Origin: Brachionus manjavacas
Taxonomy: Eukaryota > Rotifera > Eurotatoria > Ploima > Brachionidae
Length of the DNA stretch: 64,000 bases
Reading direction: 5' to 3'
NCBI GenBank assembly: GCA_019054805.1
Contig: JAHQIY010000007.1
Coordinates: 5,461,501-5,525,500, forward strand
The position numbers were made by a program, and so were the translations under genes. Shown in pieces: positions 11,701 through 24,385 of the stretch. Under the pieces are notes generated by a model. It worked only from the letters and a program-made list of their open reading frames with translations. It was not told the DNA's origin and made no database searches. Every line of letters starts with the position of its first letter. Position 1 is the first letter of the stretch.

Positions 11701-12701
11701 GGACAGAAAGTTAAGCTCGGTTAACTCGGATGAAATAACTGGCGATCAATGGATCCAAATGACCAAAGAAGATCAAAATGTATTTTTATTAATAAAAATC
11801 AAAATAAAGAATCATTTTTTTGTATTAATTTAATTTTAAAATTAAGAATGAATCCTATTTACCAGAGAGTACCGAATGGGCACATTGCAAAGGATCAACA
11901 CCAAATTACCGCGGTTTTCCATGTTCATTGTGGACATTATTTCATACATTAACAGTCCGGCAATATGAACTTGAAATTGCTAAATCAAAGCCATGTAATT
12001 TTTTCAAAAAATTAAAAATGAATAAAAATATTATTTTTCAATTCATTTATTTTTTTAGTTGAACAAGGATTTGATGTTAGAGAAGTTTTTGAAGCAATTC
12101 GCCTTTTCGTAAAATACTTCTTTAGATGCTCTGAATGCTCAAAAAATTTCCAAAAAGGAACTCTTGATTATTTGGATCATTTAAAACAACCACGTGATTC
12201 TGTTTTGTACCTTTGGAAATGTATAACTTATTTTGTTGACTAATATTATCTTTTTTGAGCAATTTTTTATTAGGTCACAATATTGCCAATAAAAATTTAG
12301 CTGATGACGTGACTGCTGATCCAGTTTATCCAAAAATTGCTTTCCCATCCAAATCTCAATGTGAAAAATGTTATAATGGTTCTAGTGAATTTGTTTCTGA
12401 TGAAGTCTTCAATTATTTAGTAGCATTATATGCAAGTAAAAACCTTGTTCCTATAATTGTTAAGCAGGAACACATTGGAGATGTTGATTTTAATGGTTTA
12501 GATGAAAATGATCTTAAAGGTTACAAAGAGAAATTCAAAATAAATCAAGAAAATATAATACCAAACGAAATGAATTTAAAAAATAATTCATCAACAAATG
12601 TTCCTTTTATTTTCTTTCTATCTTTTGTAGCTTTTGGTTCCTGTTATTTGTATTTTTCACTTAAAAAAACTAATTACAAACTTCAAAAACATATTGTTTA
12701 A
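8725..12701 (+). CDS. QSOX1-like: Quiescin sulfhydryl oxidase, complete (QSOX copy b)
   Basis: Six exons: 8725-9218, 9269-9827, 11657-11779, 11847-11994, 12059-12220, 12274-12701. They sum to 1914 nt and 637 residues. QSOX oxidises thiols in secreted proteins and reduces oxygen to peroxide. Domain order is complete: signal peptide (1-17), thioredoxin domain with C63-G-A-C66, inactive Trx2, helical region (MQDLESGLNMILRFEV), then the ERV/FAD domain with WAHCKG..FPCSLWTLFH (C406, C418), active pair C465-S-E-C468, the L-W-K-C-H-N flavin-binding turn and C525-E-K-C528. A C-terminal transmembrane helix (about 606-625) suggests Golgi or plasma-membrane anchoring. The start is the ATG at 8725, directly ahead of the hydrophobic signal. 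CGAC instead of CGHC is unusual. Intron 2 (1829 bp) hosts an antisense ORF. Confidence 0.95.
10993..11460 (-). CDS. Predicted coiled-coil protein nested in QSOX intron 2
   Basis: A single-exon 155-residue frame from the ATG at 11460, lying wholly inside intron 2 of QSOX copy b on the opposite strand. It is rich in K, E, Q, L and S with heptad-like spacing from about residue 22 to the end (for example NTENQILNEYKIQLEQEL), so a long coiled coil is expected. It lacks transmembrane or catalytic motifs and any recognisable family signature. Base composition is clearly richer than the AT-rich intron around it, supporting real coding. It could be an independent gene or a retroposed fragment of a larger coiled-coil gene. 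Confidence 0.55.
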   Translation of the reverse strand: MEHNSSLKTLPSDSINQCCELERKKKKLLDKLKKDKFQNMKGSSSILDKIKEQRQSYESRLTDQKEKIIYKQHLLVKQLNTENQILNEYKIQLEQELVSSNDQLEAVKSKCNQVTEQNKSLKDQLKKSQLISSKMLTDLKNSRKEINSLTKQKNY

Positions 12702-13617
12702 GATAAAAGTTTAAATAGTAACATTGCTAGAGATATTTTTTGAAAAAATTTTCTCATATGGAAATGTTCTTACGGATTTTACCCTGCTCAATACCGTTTT
12801 CTATATTTTATTTAATTCTTTTTTTAAAATAAAAAATATAAATTGCTGGTTTCTATTTATTTAATAAATTTAACTTAATCGTGTAACGAAAAAAAGAATA
12901 AAAATTAGTTAAATGAAAATTCTGAAAAACAATATTATTTAATGTAATGCCCGTAAAAATGATGAAATGCGGAAAATTTACAATACTTTTATAAAATAAA
13001 CATAAATTTTCATTTATTTCATCAATTTACAAATATATGAGTAATATTTTTATTATTAGAGACTAAAAATTAATTAAACTTGACTAATTTCAGGCTTGGA
13101 GACCGACTTTTAATTGTCAATTGACCAAGCCCGAAACTCATTAATAATTTGAAATTAAACAAATTAGCTTTAATTATGCAATGGTCATTTTAGTTGAGAT
13201 TTTTAGACAATTTCAATCTTTTTAAAAATATCTTATTTAATTTTTTTTCAAGAAAAATAAGATTAAAAAAAATTTAAAAATTCTTATCTCAGCAGCTAAT
13301 TTTCAATGACCATTAATTTGATTATTTGCTCGAATTTTAGTTTAATTGATTGAAATTTTTATTCAATCAATTTTATTTTTTATGTTTTTTTTTTTTAAAT
13401 TATTTAGTTTTTTCTAATTTGTATGTCTATTCAGAATTAGATGTCACTTTTATTTTATTAAAGTTTAGATAGCTTTTTTTGCGATATTAAGTTCCTACAG
13501 GCAGTTGCAAAACATTCTTTTATTAAAGGAAATAAAAAAAAGCTTTTAGCTTTTTATATACAAATTTTCTAAGATCTATAGCTTAAATGTAAAAAATATA
13601 AAAAAATCTTTTTAAAA

Positions 13618-13675
13618 AAGACGAGAAGATTAGATAGACGAGCCCAAGGGTACTATTTGTAACATTACAATCTTT
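13618..13675 (-). mobile_element. LINE 3' end fragment
   Basis: The reverse complement contains TGTAATGTT..TAGTACCCTT followed by GTCTATC..ATCT, matching in order and spacing the 3' end of the LINE at about 35720-35775. It is a heavily 5'-truncated copy of that family in opposite orientation. Confidence 0.55.
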
Positions 13676-15195
13676 AAATTAAATTTTTTGATACCATAAT
13701 TTTTTACTAGTGAATAATGATATTAAAAAATTAAATGATTTTTTTTTCAGAATTCAATAATTTTGATCATGTACAGCACTGTTAAAAAGTATTATTTTCG
13801 ATCGATAGAAGAAGATTTAAAATTTTGGGAAGTTAATATTAAAAGAATTTTTTTTGGCATTTTTGTACAATATTTTTGTCGGATAAATATTTGCTTTCTA
13901 AATATTGAAAATTCTCTTAATTAATTTTTTCTGAAATTCAAAATTTTTGAAAATTATGATAAATGACAAATGGACAAATTTAAACTTTAAAAGTTTGTCA
14001 AAAACTTTTTTTAAATATCAATTTAATTATGACAAAAAGAAACAAAGAGTTAATGTCAACTTTAATCTTTTTTAAAAAAATCAAATTTGATCTATTGTCT
14101 TCAAAATACTGTTTTTTATCTCAGAAAAATTAAGGTCTGTGATTTTTTTTTAATTTTTAGAAATTTAATTTAATGAGAATTTTTATCAATAAAATTCATT
14201 TGAGATACTTTGGTGTTAAAATTTTTAAAAAGGTTAGATTGACGCGGCAATTAAATTTGAGCATAATGTTTTTTTTTAAATTGAGCATTATTTTTATTTC
14301 AATTATTATTAATTATTTTTTAAAATAAACTTTTAAAATTTTTAAACACAATTTATAAATATGAAAAATATTGAAAAGTTGAAGAATCTTTATATTTAGA
14401 AGGTTAGATCGAGTATTGATAGAAACTGTACCAAATGTTCAGTTTTTTGACTTTTTTTCTTTACTTTTTATAAATTTTTTTGCTTAAAATTTTCAAAAAT
14501 ATCAATTTTTTATTTTTTTGCTCCAAGTCTCACCGCCACTAAATTGACTAGCAATTAAAGATTTGAAATGCTTTCTAAAATTCGCTAAACTTTTATCAAC
14601 AAATAATTCAAAATTTTCCATGAATCTTTTTAAGCTGAGCGGGCGTCCGCATCAATTATTTTCAAAATAACAATTTGACTACCTCAAAAATTCAATTTAA
14701 TTTGAGCAAATGTATTTTTTATTTATAAATCAAAAAAAAATTCTAAACTTGTTTTTTTACCAAATTTGGCTAATTAGATAAAAATTTTGAAAAAAAAAAT
14801 TAAATTTTCAATATCATCTAAAAAATTATGTAATAAAATGTCAAATTTTATTTTTTTAAATAAAAAGTCGGCATGCAGCCCATATTCATATACAGTAATT
14901 GATCCAAAGGTATTGTCTTTCAGAATTTGATTAATCCAGCTTGGCGCAAGATTGCATTTATTTGAAAAAAAATTTTAGCATCTCATTTTTTCTTCCGAGT
15001 GACAATTGCACAACTTAATCTTGTATCCAAATAGCTAAAGCCTCGATTACAAAACAAGTCGTCACAATTTCAAGCGGATTACCAAGTCCAAGCTTAGTTT
15101 TGCAATCAACAAAAGAAAAATGTTAAGTGACTTGGTACACTAAGTCGAACAAATCGTAGTTAAATAATGTTCAATAATTTCAAGATTAATCTTTG

Positions 15196-15221
15196 TCCGA
15201 ACGCAAATATTTGCGTTCGGA
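15196..15221. repeat. Perfect 26-bp palindrome
   Basis: The half-site TCCGAACGCAAAT is followed at once by its exact reverse complement, with no spacer. The centre GCAAATATTTGC contains two overlapping GCAAAT cores. It is a candidate protein-dimer site or cruciform; function unknown. Confidence 0.8.
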
Positions 15222-17310
15222 TTAAGCGTTCAAAATGTAACTTACCTTTTAATAAAATAGATTTTGTCAAGAAAGAAAGAAAAACAAGTTAAATTCTTTC
15301 CTTCAAATAATTAACAGTTTATTCCGGTCAACAAGAAAAAAGAAGAAAAGAGTTTGATCTGGAAGGGCCAAGGTAAGTGCAATTAGTCAAAATCCCTAAG
15401 CCAGTGAATAATTAAGCAAAGCCGAATCTAATTGCCGCAAGGTACGTTCTCAAATATTTGCTCATCAATTAAAAACAGACTAGAAGGTATTCTATCATTT
15501 CTGTTAGCGTAATCAGAAACATCTCGGATTAAACTAAGTCGATTTTTAGCTACCTTAATAATTAAAAGCAAACAAAGAGTCCTAGTTTATGTGCCGGTGA
15601 GAAAGCCAAAATTTAGCCAAATTCTTAGTAAAAATAAACCAATATTTGTTTAAATCATTTTGTAACACAATTAACTGATAACTTATGAGGAAGGGCGTTT
15701 TTTTATTGAAAGGCGCTGCAACAATTCTTGTACGGTTTTTTGAACAAAGCCAAACAGCAAGACTCGCACATGTTGGAGTTTTCATGCTGTTTGACTTTAT
15801 TAAACATAAGCTGCAATTAGTCAAGACAGCCAAAGAATCGAGCGAATCCGACTCGATCCGGCTAAGCTAAATTCGTGATTTTTAATAACGAGATTTGCAA
15901 ACAAACAAGCTAAACAAACATGAAAAAATCAGGCAAATTTTTTCTAAATGGCACTCGGCAATATGCGGAGCTAAACGCAAAAGTCTAATCCCTAATGATC
16001 GTCTTAGGATGAATGTGCTGTACAAGTCAGATTTAGAGTTTCTGTTGATTATGTGATCGTGCCTGAAGAAGATTTTTTTTTGATAATTTTTTTTTTGATA
16101 ATTTTTTTTTCAAATTATCAAATTACATTTAGACAAAAAATTGATTTTTTCCCCAAATTCGATGGAGACTTTCGGTGCAATAGATCACGTTATTTTTTGT
16201 TGGATAGAATTTGTCCACATGATATGGCTAAGTGAGATCGTTTAACCAAAATGGATCCTAAACGTGTTTGAACATATCCCCATGCTTAATTTTAGCAGAC
16301 ACGTTTTTTAGGAAGGATTTTTAAGTCAACAGTAAGCCACCCACTTTTTGAGTGACTTGGAGCTGGTGGGGACGCTATTGATTCAAAGTAGAAGAGCATT
16401 AGGAAAATAAATTTTATTATTTTGGCCATAGAAAATAATTATGTGCAGCTTTGGAAGTGAGTTTTTTGTTCTTGTGATTTTTGTTGGGACCCGAAGTGTT
16501 AGTGGTTCATTTAGCAGCTACAACTTGTGATTTATCTTCGAAGCAACAGTTTCTCCATAAAAACTTGTTTAATTAGCAAAAATTTTACTAACACTGGGCT
16601 AAAAAGAAGGACTTAATTCCATTCTGAGCAGCCTGAGGTTCTCCTCGAATTTATTTAGAAAATAAATAAATAAATGTGGTTATCTGTAGTTAATTTTAGA
16701 ATGTACAGTTCTAAGAAATGAGTAGAGAATTGTCAATGGGTTATGAAAAAATTATTTAGGCGGAGTCATGGCCGGTTGGAACAGACACTTAGTCCTTCCT
16801 TCCAGTCACATGGTTAAATTTTGAAATCATGAAAAAAAATAAAAAATTTTCAAAAAATTTTAAACAAGTCTTCAATTTTAGTTAAATTTAGTTTTCAATT
16901 TTTTTTTAATTTTGATTTTTATCCTTTCTTTTTCAGGTTAATAAAGCGCGGTAACAAATACAAACTAGGCTTTATGGTTCACAGCTAGTTTGGCAATTTT
17001 TTTATCATTAGTCAAAAAATACCATTTTAGTAGTACTAGTTGTTTTCTGCGACTAAACCCTAGTAGAACAACACAAGATTTATTTGGTAAGCTTACAGAA
17101 TTGTTGCTACTTATAACAGAGTTTTTGACTCGCGAGTCCTGACACGTTCCCATAGGAAGACAATCGATGTTCCAATGCCAGGTTCCATTTTTTAGATGAA
17201 TGGTAACAACCATCTAGAAAAGCGATTTGGCGATGAACTCAAACCAGGTTTAGGATTAAGCACAAGATCAAATCCATATTTTATCATTTTTTTAACGTTA
17301 CTCTTATTTA

Positions 17311-17390
17311 ACTTGACTAGGATTTGAACCCGGACTCTCAGTCGCAACAAGCTGCTGTCTTACCCACTACACCACCACCTCTCTACCTCT
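17311..17390 (-). repeat. tRNA-like sequence, probably a SINE head
   Basis: On the minus strand there is an A-box-like TGGTGTAGTGGGTAAGAC and, 30-odd bases later, a perfect B box GGTTCAAATCC, with a T-arm that pairs at four of five positions. The expected acceptor-stem strands do not pair and the anticodon stem is broken, so it is not a working tRNA. It most resembles the RNA-polymerase-III head of a tRNA-derived SINE whose body would extend toward about 17000. Confidence 0.6.
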
Positions 17391-19569
17391 CTCTCTGTAC
17401 TTAGGGAAAAAAATTGTAAAATTGTAAGTACTACATGGATTTCTTTGGAAAGAGTACCAAAATCAATTTATTTAAAAAAAAAAATATCAAAAATCCTTCG
17501 ATCAGAATTATGGACTTTGGCAGAACAGCATTTGTTTGATTTCTATTTTTTTCCTCAATCTTCTCACATTCATTGCATTCAGTTTTTCTTGGAGAAATGT
17601 TGAAATTATTTTAATGGGCCCCTAAACTGTAAAGCCAAGTGGTCTATGTGTTAGCCATACAAGACCTTCGAACTCCACTGAGGCAGGCATTCTAAGCTCA
17701 CTAACTAAAATCTATCATCAAAATTTAACGAGAGGTTTTTGGTAAATTAGCCTTTTAAAAAGGTTCTGTTTTGAGTTTGGTCTTTCTGCTTTTAAATCAT
17801 AACTGGGGACCGGTATGAAGAGGTACAATTTAGACAAGTATTACAGTATTACATTTACCGTATTTAATCAAATAGAAGTAACCTCAAATAGAAAAAACTT
17901 GGTAGTATTTGAGTCAAAAATTTCCTTTATTTGAATTGTTTTTCAAAAAAAAATGTGTCTTGTTTTAAAGAAAATTCGCCAGTCATTTTCATGTAAAACA
18001 TGCATTTTCTTGTTTCTAATAGAAGAAAAAAAATGGATAATTTTATTTTATTTAAGTCAATTTTTAGGGTAAAAATTTTCGAATACAAGAAACACTTTGA
18101 TGGCCGGGCTTTCTTTTATTTGATGAAATACGGTGGTAGGTTTGTAGCTTTATCTCAGAAGCATAGCTGTCTGCAAAAAATGTGCAACATTATTGACTAG
18201 CAAGATACAGAGTTTTTGCAGATACTTGCTCTTGCTGCTCTTTATGCTGCACTAATGTTTAAGAATAAAATTTAAATTTTGATTTTAGATGCAATTTTTC
18301 AAACTAGAGAAGACTATATTTTTTTTAAGTAATATTAGCGGGACTATGTCCTTAGGAAATTGGATATTTTGAAGTTGTTTTCCAATTTTTCTGCTTGAGA
18401 TTAAAATGGAACTGATGAACAAATTGTAAGAATTTTTTTCTCAATCTCAATCACAAGCTTGTAATCTTTAGAAACTGATCAATGAAAGCAATTAGCTCTA
18501 ATAGTTTTATTTTGTTAGGAGAAATAAGCTTGACGTGGAGCTTTTATTTTAATCTTGGGCTCCAGCGTCTTTTTGTATTTGGCTGTTAGCGTGCTCTTAA
18601 AAAAGGCAAATCAAGAACCTATCTTCCTAGTAACGTGACATGTGTTCTTAATCATAATAACAAGATCATCTTATTTAGAAGGGATTAGTAGTAGTAGCGT
18701 CTACTTGAATTAAAAGTAGTCTTAAAATTCACTAAATATATTAATATATATTATTATATAATTCCACTAAATATATTGGCAACAATTTATATCCACTATA
18801 AGACAATTGGAGATCTAAAAAGTATTGTTGAAACTTAAAATTTGGTTCAGGCTTTTATTCAACGCTCAAGTTCATTTAAAAAAACTAAGCAAAAAAAATT
18901 TAAATTGAGCAAAATTTGAAAAAAAAATTAAAAATGTATAGATTTATTAAAACATTAATTTTAGATTCGGATGGATCTAAATCAAGGCGTTATTTCAACT
19001 TTCTTTTTAAATTTCAAAAAAAGTGTTCTGAGCCAATTTTATTTATTTTTATTTGCTTGCAAGTATTTTAATAATTTAGAAAAAATTAATTAATTTTAAT
19101 GCAATTGTGAAAAAAAATTGATAATGATTTTTATCGGTAGGTACCGTTTTTTTTTGATAGTTTAAAATCAATCAAAAATATTGCATGAAAAAGCGTTAAC
19201 AAGAAACAAAAAAATGAATAAAATTATGTTCTGATTTTCTATCTTTAATTTCGTTTACTTAAAAACCTATAAAATAAAATAATTCTTAAATATTTTTCCA
19301 ACTCTTACTGTTTCATAACTATTACAAATCCAACTATTAGCCCATAAAGTCGAGTGGCAATCAATTGTGAGCCAGCCATGTAGACCATCTTTTAAAATGA
19401 AGAAGCGTCTTCTGCTGATCTATAATAATGCAGCAGACTTTGCTTAAAAGGACTCAAAAAGAGATAAGAGCCCTTTATGGACAACATTTAGAGAATTCAA
19501 TTATATTTCTGTTTAGGGCTAATTTAAAGCAGTTAATCATGCATTTTTATTGAAACTTGTTTATTTTTC

Positions 19570-19604
19570 TTTTTTTTTTTTTTTTTTTTTTTGGGGGGGG
19601 GGGG
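19570..19604. repeat. Homopolymer tract T23 then G12
   Basis: Twenty-three T followed directly by twelve G. G-runs of this size are otherwise absent from the window. It is either a genuine purine/pyrimidine tract able to form a triplex or G-quadruplex on one strand, or a sequencing artefact. Confidence 0.7.
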
Positions 19605-20911
19605 TTCTGATGATTCTTATTGTCATTCTATCTGGCTGAAGACTAAACGATTTGGAGCGGTGCACCGTGGCCAGTTTGCAATCAAATCAAGTTAAGTACT
19701 GTTCATGTAGCGTGATTTTTCTGGAATGAAAAAAAAATTAATTAGTGAATATTTTTATGAACATTTTTTTACTGAAAAGCAAATGTAGTTTTAAGAAAAT
19801 TTTTGGCTGGCATTGTGAGGAACAGTTGCTGCTTGCAGAAGAGCGCGACAGTCGCACCAAACGAGTTTATCATGACCACATCAAGTTTAATTGCTATCTT
19901 ATCTAAATAAAAAAAAATTAGAGCAAATTTGTCACTGTTTAATTGTTTAGGAAGCTAGGATTTCGTGCTTGAAAGACATAAAACGCCAATAGGCAAGTTG
20001 AAACAATAATTGTAAATATTTGGAACACATGTTTCAAGTTAAGCTTGTGAAGGGCCTAATGATAAATCTCGTTGTTTTAATTAATTAGCAAAGCGCTTAA
20101 TTAGAGGAGATCGCCGACTTCGACTACTCTTACTACCACTACTACTCTACTCGGGGTTGGTTTATATAATCCCCATAAAAAAAAATAAAAAATTGCAATT
20201 AAATTCAAATAGAAAAAAAGAAAAAACTCCACCTTAAGCACTTATCTTATCTGTGCGCTCTACACCTGAAATTTCACTTTGTTTCATTCGTTCATAGTAG
20301 CTCTCCGCCCAGGCGAATTTCTCATTTGTGCGCCTAGCAAAATAACAAAATACTTTAAATATTTATTATTCACTAACGAATTGAATTTAGTCTAGAGCAA
20401 AATCGACTTTAATTTGATTCGTTTGAATTCGGCTTGAAAGTGTTCAAACCCCCTCCTCTTCAACAAAAAACAACAACAACAACGAGGAAAGAATTTCTCT
20501 TCTCTAGTTGTGTGTTGGAGAAAATAAATCTTCGATTTGGAAAAAAACATATTTCAAAATAAATTCACATTCCAAATAAAAAAAAAAAGTAAAAAAAAAG
20601 TTTAGTCGATTTAGAAAAAAAAAAGAAATTCTATTTCGTCAACAATTCGAATCCCTTTAATCACACCTTTCTTTTAGTTTCGTGTTCGAACACATAAGGG
20701 CGTTCGAACTCAATTGCAAAACTAATATTTATTATCCATCTATCTCTCTCTTTCTCGTTGCATTCATAGTTGCAATCTCAAACTTGTAATCCTCAACTCA
20801 AACACATTGATCTCGACTCGAAAAGATTCAAAATTTACCTTTGGCTTGTTCATTCATTCTCAATTAATCTTTAGATATTGTTAGTTTGTTTTGAGTAGAA
20901 GTTTAGTCAAA

Positions 20912-23900
20912 ATGCAAGGCACGGCATTTAGCAATCAAGAGCAGCATCAGTGCCAACAATGTATGCAGTTCATACAGGACCGGTACTATTTGCAAGTGAT
21001 GGACAAGACGTGGCACTTGAACTGCTTGCGGTGCGCCGACTGCAAGCTTAGTCTCGACTCTCAGCAGACCTGCTTCGCCAAGGACGGACTCATCTACTGC
21101 AAAGACGACTATTACAAGTAAGCACACTTTTTTTTCCTTAAATAATCAGCCCATAAAACAAAAGACTAATAAAAGTGCTTCTCGGTGGCGGTAATGTTTA
21201 TAGTGCATGCAACGGCTACCTGACGTCCTTTTTACTTTTTGGACTTCTGTAAATCGTATCATGTAGAACTTTTTGCACTCTTAAATTTTAGCTATTAATC
21301 ATTATCGTAGCTATAAATCTAACCATTTTGCAATGACTTGAAAACTGAGTCCTTGGCAAACACTTGTTAGTTTCCCATTTGCATAGCTTTTCGAATCTTT
21401 GAACTTTTTTTGATCTGTAAGAGTCAAAGTCAAGAAAGTTTCAGGATGTATCTAGTGGTAACTTCGATTTTCCATAATTCGAAAAATTCATTGCAAAAAA
21501 CCTATTTGAAAAACGTCAAAAAATGGATTTTTTGCTCTTTTTCGAAGTCACCTAATTTCTTGTCCTTTTTACATTTTGGACTGCTGTAAATTGTATCATG
21601 TAGAACGTTTTGGGCTTTTGAATTTGAGCTATTAATCATTATCGTAGCTAAAAAATTGACCATTTAGTTAGTATTTGGGAAAAATAATAGTCTATGGCTG
21701 GCTTGGATCATTGGTGATCCGGGACTGGTCACAATGGCCTACAGTTCTTTAGCATTCGCTTTAAAAAAAGCGGGGTAAGATGTGATATAACGACATCTTT
21801 GTAGATACCACTGAAAAGTTGATTAGCTTAACCATGAGCGCGTACAGACTTTAAACATTTTTCAAACTGCGTACAGACTGCGTTTTTTTATTCTTGTTTG
21901 GCGTCACATAATTTAGGAACTTTTTGCTAATTTAAAAAGTTAATCACAACAGGCAGTTTTGTTCATCTATTCATTTGTTTTTTAAAGTTTTTCAACAAGA
22001 GATTTTTTTTTTGTTACAAAAGTTTTAGTTTTAAGCTCAAAATTAGTCTATCAATAATGTTCATCGATTTATTGGAAAAAAAATTCACAAGTTGGAAATT
22101 TTGAATGTAGAAAAATCTCTTAGTGAGTCTCTTTTAATTTCAAAATTGTTAAAGAGAAATATTTTGTGTTTTAAATATTTGATTTCTATAAATAAAGCAA
22201 CTTAAACTAATGCCTAGACACGAAGTATTTCAGCGTTTGGTCAGATAGCAGATCTTGGTTCAAATTTACAAAAGTCTCTTCTGTACTAGGAGATTCAGTC
22301 GATGATCATAAAACTATCAAGAAATATTTTATTGTGGCTTAGAGTGGCCGAAATAAAAATTTTATTCCATTTCGAAATTGAAAATAAACATTTTTCACAA
22401 AGATAAGTTTCAATTCTCCTCTAATCTCTGTTGTTCTTATTCTTTTGGCTTAGTAAAATACATAACTGTTATGGCTTGTTCTTGGATGGGAAAGAAGGTG
22501 TTAGCTAATAAATTTTACTTCATGTTCATTTTGAAATAAAGAGCCTTTGAAAATATTTTTTTGACGATTCTTGCGAGTTTGTTTCAATTGCTTTAAGAAG
22601 ATTAGAACTCTTGAACACTCTTAGTGCATCTAAATTGAGTAATATTTAAAAAAAAAAGAAGAAGCAACAATCAACAATTTTTAGAGATGTTTATTTATTT
22701 GTTTAACTGTATCAAGCTAATACTTCTTCATAAAAAAAATAAAAATAAAATTAATAACTATTTTTTAAATGTGAATGATTCCTAATTTTAATTTTTTTTT
22801 TTTAATAAAACACTTATCTCCTCTTTTACTCATAGTACATGGCAAATTTTAGCAACAAAAAATTTCTGTCGCTATCACTGAATAAGTAAATTACTTTTTA
22901 CATGCTTAATGATAAATCCACTACCATCCATTTTTGTTTAAAATAAAAAAGAGAAAAAAAGCACGGCTCATTGCTCCCAACTAATTGTTCTCATTTTAAA
23001 AGACGATTTCCTCGCAAATGCAACAATTGCTTTCAAGCCATAAACCCGAACGAGTTTGTGATGCGATCCAGGCAATTTATTTTCCATTTAAATTGCTTCA
23101 AGTGTTTGGTGTGCGAGCGGCAACTGAACACCGGCGAAGAGTACGGCATCAACTGCAAAGACGGCTCCATATACTGTCGCGTGCACTACTGTCCCATAGG
23201 CGACAACGAGGCCGGCTTTGACTACATGAGCAGCTTGCCGCCGACACCGGGCATCTCGCCAGCCAGTCAGACCTCCACGCCGCTCTTCAACCTCAACTTA
23301 AACAGTGACGACTCGCAGAAGTCTCGCGCCAAAAAGCGCAAGGCCATCACTGACTCGACCAACAAGAAAAGCTCGCTACACAAAAAAGCAGCGCACAAGA
23401 CCTCGCCGAGCAAAGACGAGGCCGAGATCGCCGACTCGCCAGACGAATTCCAATCCTCTGCTAATCTAGGTATTTTTGTTGTTGTTGTTAATAGCCTCAA
23501 TTCTAAAGACCAATTCAAACATTGTTCTTTTTTTTTATTCTTCAAATATTTGACTAAAAAATACTCCCTGTTAGGAAATATTTAAAATGCCCATTTGCTA
23601 AATTGATTTTTTTTGTTAATAAAGATTATTATTCAGATAATGAGGACGACTATTTGGACACGTCGACGTCGAGTGCGGCAAACCAGAACAACGCGGCCAA
23701 CGGCACCAATTACTATGACTCGGTGGCGGCCGTGGCCGCGGCAGCAGCAGCGGCGGCCGCAGCGCAAAGACAGAAGCGCATGCGCACCTCGTTCAAGCAT
23801 CATCAGCTGCGAGTTATGAAGTCCTATTTCGAGTTAAATCACAATCCGGACGCCAAGGACCTGAAGCAGTTGTCGCAAAAAACCGGGCTGTCCAAACGAG

Positions 23901-24385
23901 TTCTGCAAGTTTGGTTTCAGAACGCGAGGGCAAAGTTTAGACGTGGTCAAAGCAATCCGTGCGGAGGGGACCCAGTGGGCGAGCTAACTGCGATGAACAC
24001 ATCTAACACGGGCGTTTCGTCGTCCAGCACCTCGTCCATATCGTCTTCGTCGTCTACATCTAATCAGCAGCATATGGCACAGCACATGGACCCAATAGAC
24101 CACGAGGACTCGTCCAGTCATTCGCTGTCTCTCGAAAACTTGGACAAACAACTCGGCCACAGTTCCGACATCAACTACACTTTGCTCGAGAACACATCTA
24201 CTTACGGACAGAATTACATGTTTAACTCGTCTACCAGCCTGCATCTTCCACACAATAACAACTACACCAATTTGAACCATCAGATCATTAGTCACCACAA
24301 TTTGCAATCTAACAATGCACCGGGCCCAACACAAGCTCCTGACTTTAACTCGAATAGTCTATGTGTAGATAATTTAATTATTTAG
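20912..24385 (+). CDS. Lhx2/9 (apterous): LIM-homeobox transcription factor, Lhx2/9-apterous group (copy A)
   Basis: Three exons, 20912-21117, 23003-23469 and 23625-24385, sum to 1434 nt and 477 residues. Nuclear DNA-binding regulator; in the family LIM domains bind LDB/Chip cofactors. Exon 1 encodes LIM1 (C-x2-C, H-x2-C, C-x2-C, final C/D residues, about 14-66), exon 2 LIM2 (about 75-128) and a basic linker, exon 3 an acidic patch, a ten-alanine run and the whole homeodomain (about 273-333). The recognition helix KRVLQVWFQNARAKFRRG and the KRMRTSFKHHQLR start are diagnostic for Lhx2/9-apterous. A serine-rich, Q/N-rich tail follows. The ATG at 20912 is first in frame near LIM1. Intron 1 is 1885 bp. 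GC content is much higher than the flanks. Convergent with copy B. Confidence 0.96.

Larger units (their letters stand above)
12702..20911. other. Long intergenic region before the LIM-homeobox pair
   Basis: 8.2 kb without a gene I can support. 12.7-15 kb is very AT-rich and holds a LINE tail fragment. From about 15 kb onward complexity rises, as is common around developmental regulators, and the interval holds a 26-bp palindrome, a tRNA-like SINE head, a T23G12 tract and, near 20.07-20.11 kb, clustered TAATTA homeodomain-type sites. Regulatory content is inferred, not shown. Confidence 0.5.

Noticed and set aside
15582-15870. Overlapping short frames near 15.6-15.9 kb
   Set aside because: Both strands are open over the same stretch, which usually reflects base composition. 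Neither protein resembles a known family.
17311-17390. A functional tRNA gene on the minus strand
   Set aside because: The A and B boxes are present, but the acceptor strands cannot pair and the anticodon stem is disrupted, so only a tRNA-like SINE head or pseudo-tRNA is supported.
18000-18200. A 66-codon plus-strand frame as a small gene
   Set aside because: It lacks any recognisable motif, and surrounding sequence shows no coding signal. Kept out as likely chance.
23984-24334. A minus-strand open frame opposite the tail of LIM-homeobox copy A
   Set aside because: It is antisense to the serine-rich coding tail and has no features of its own.
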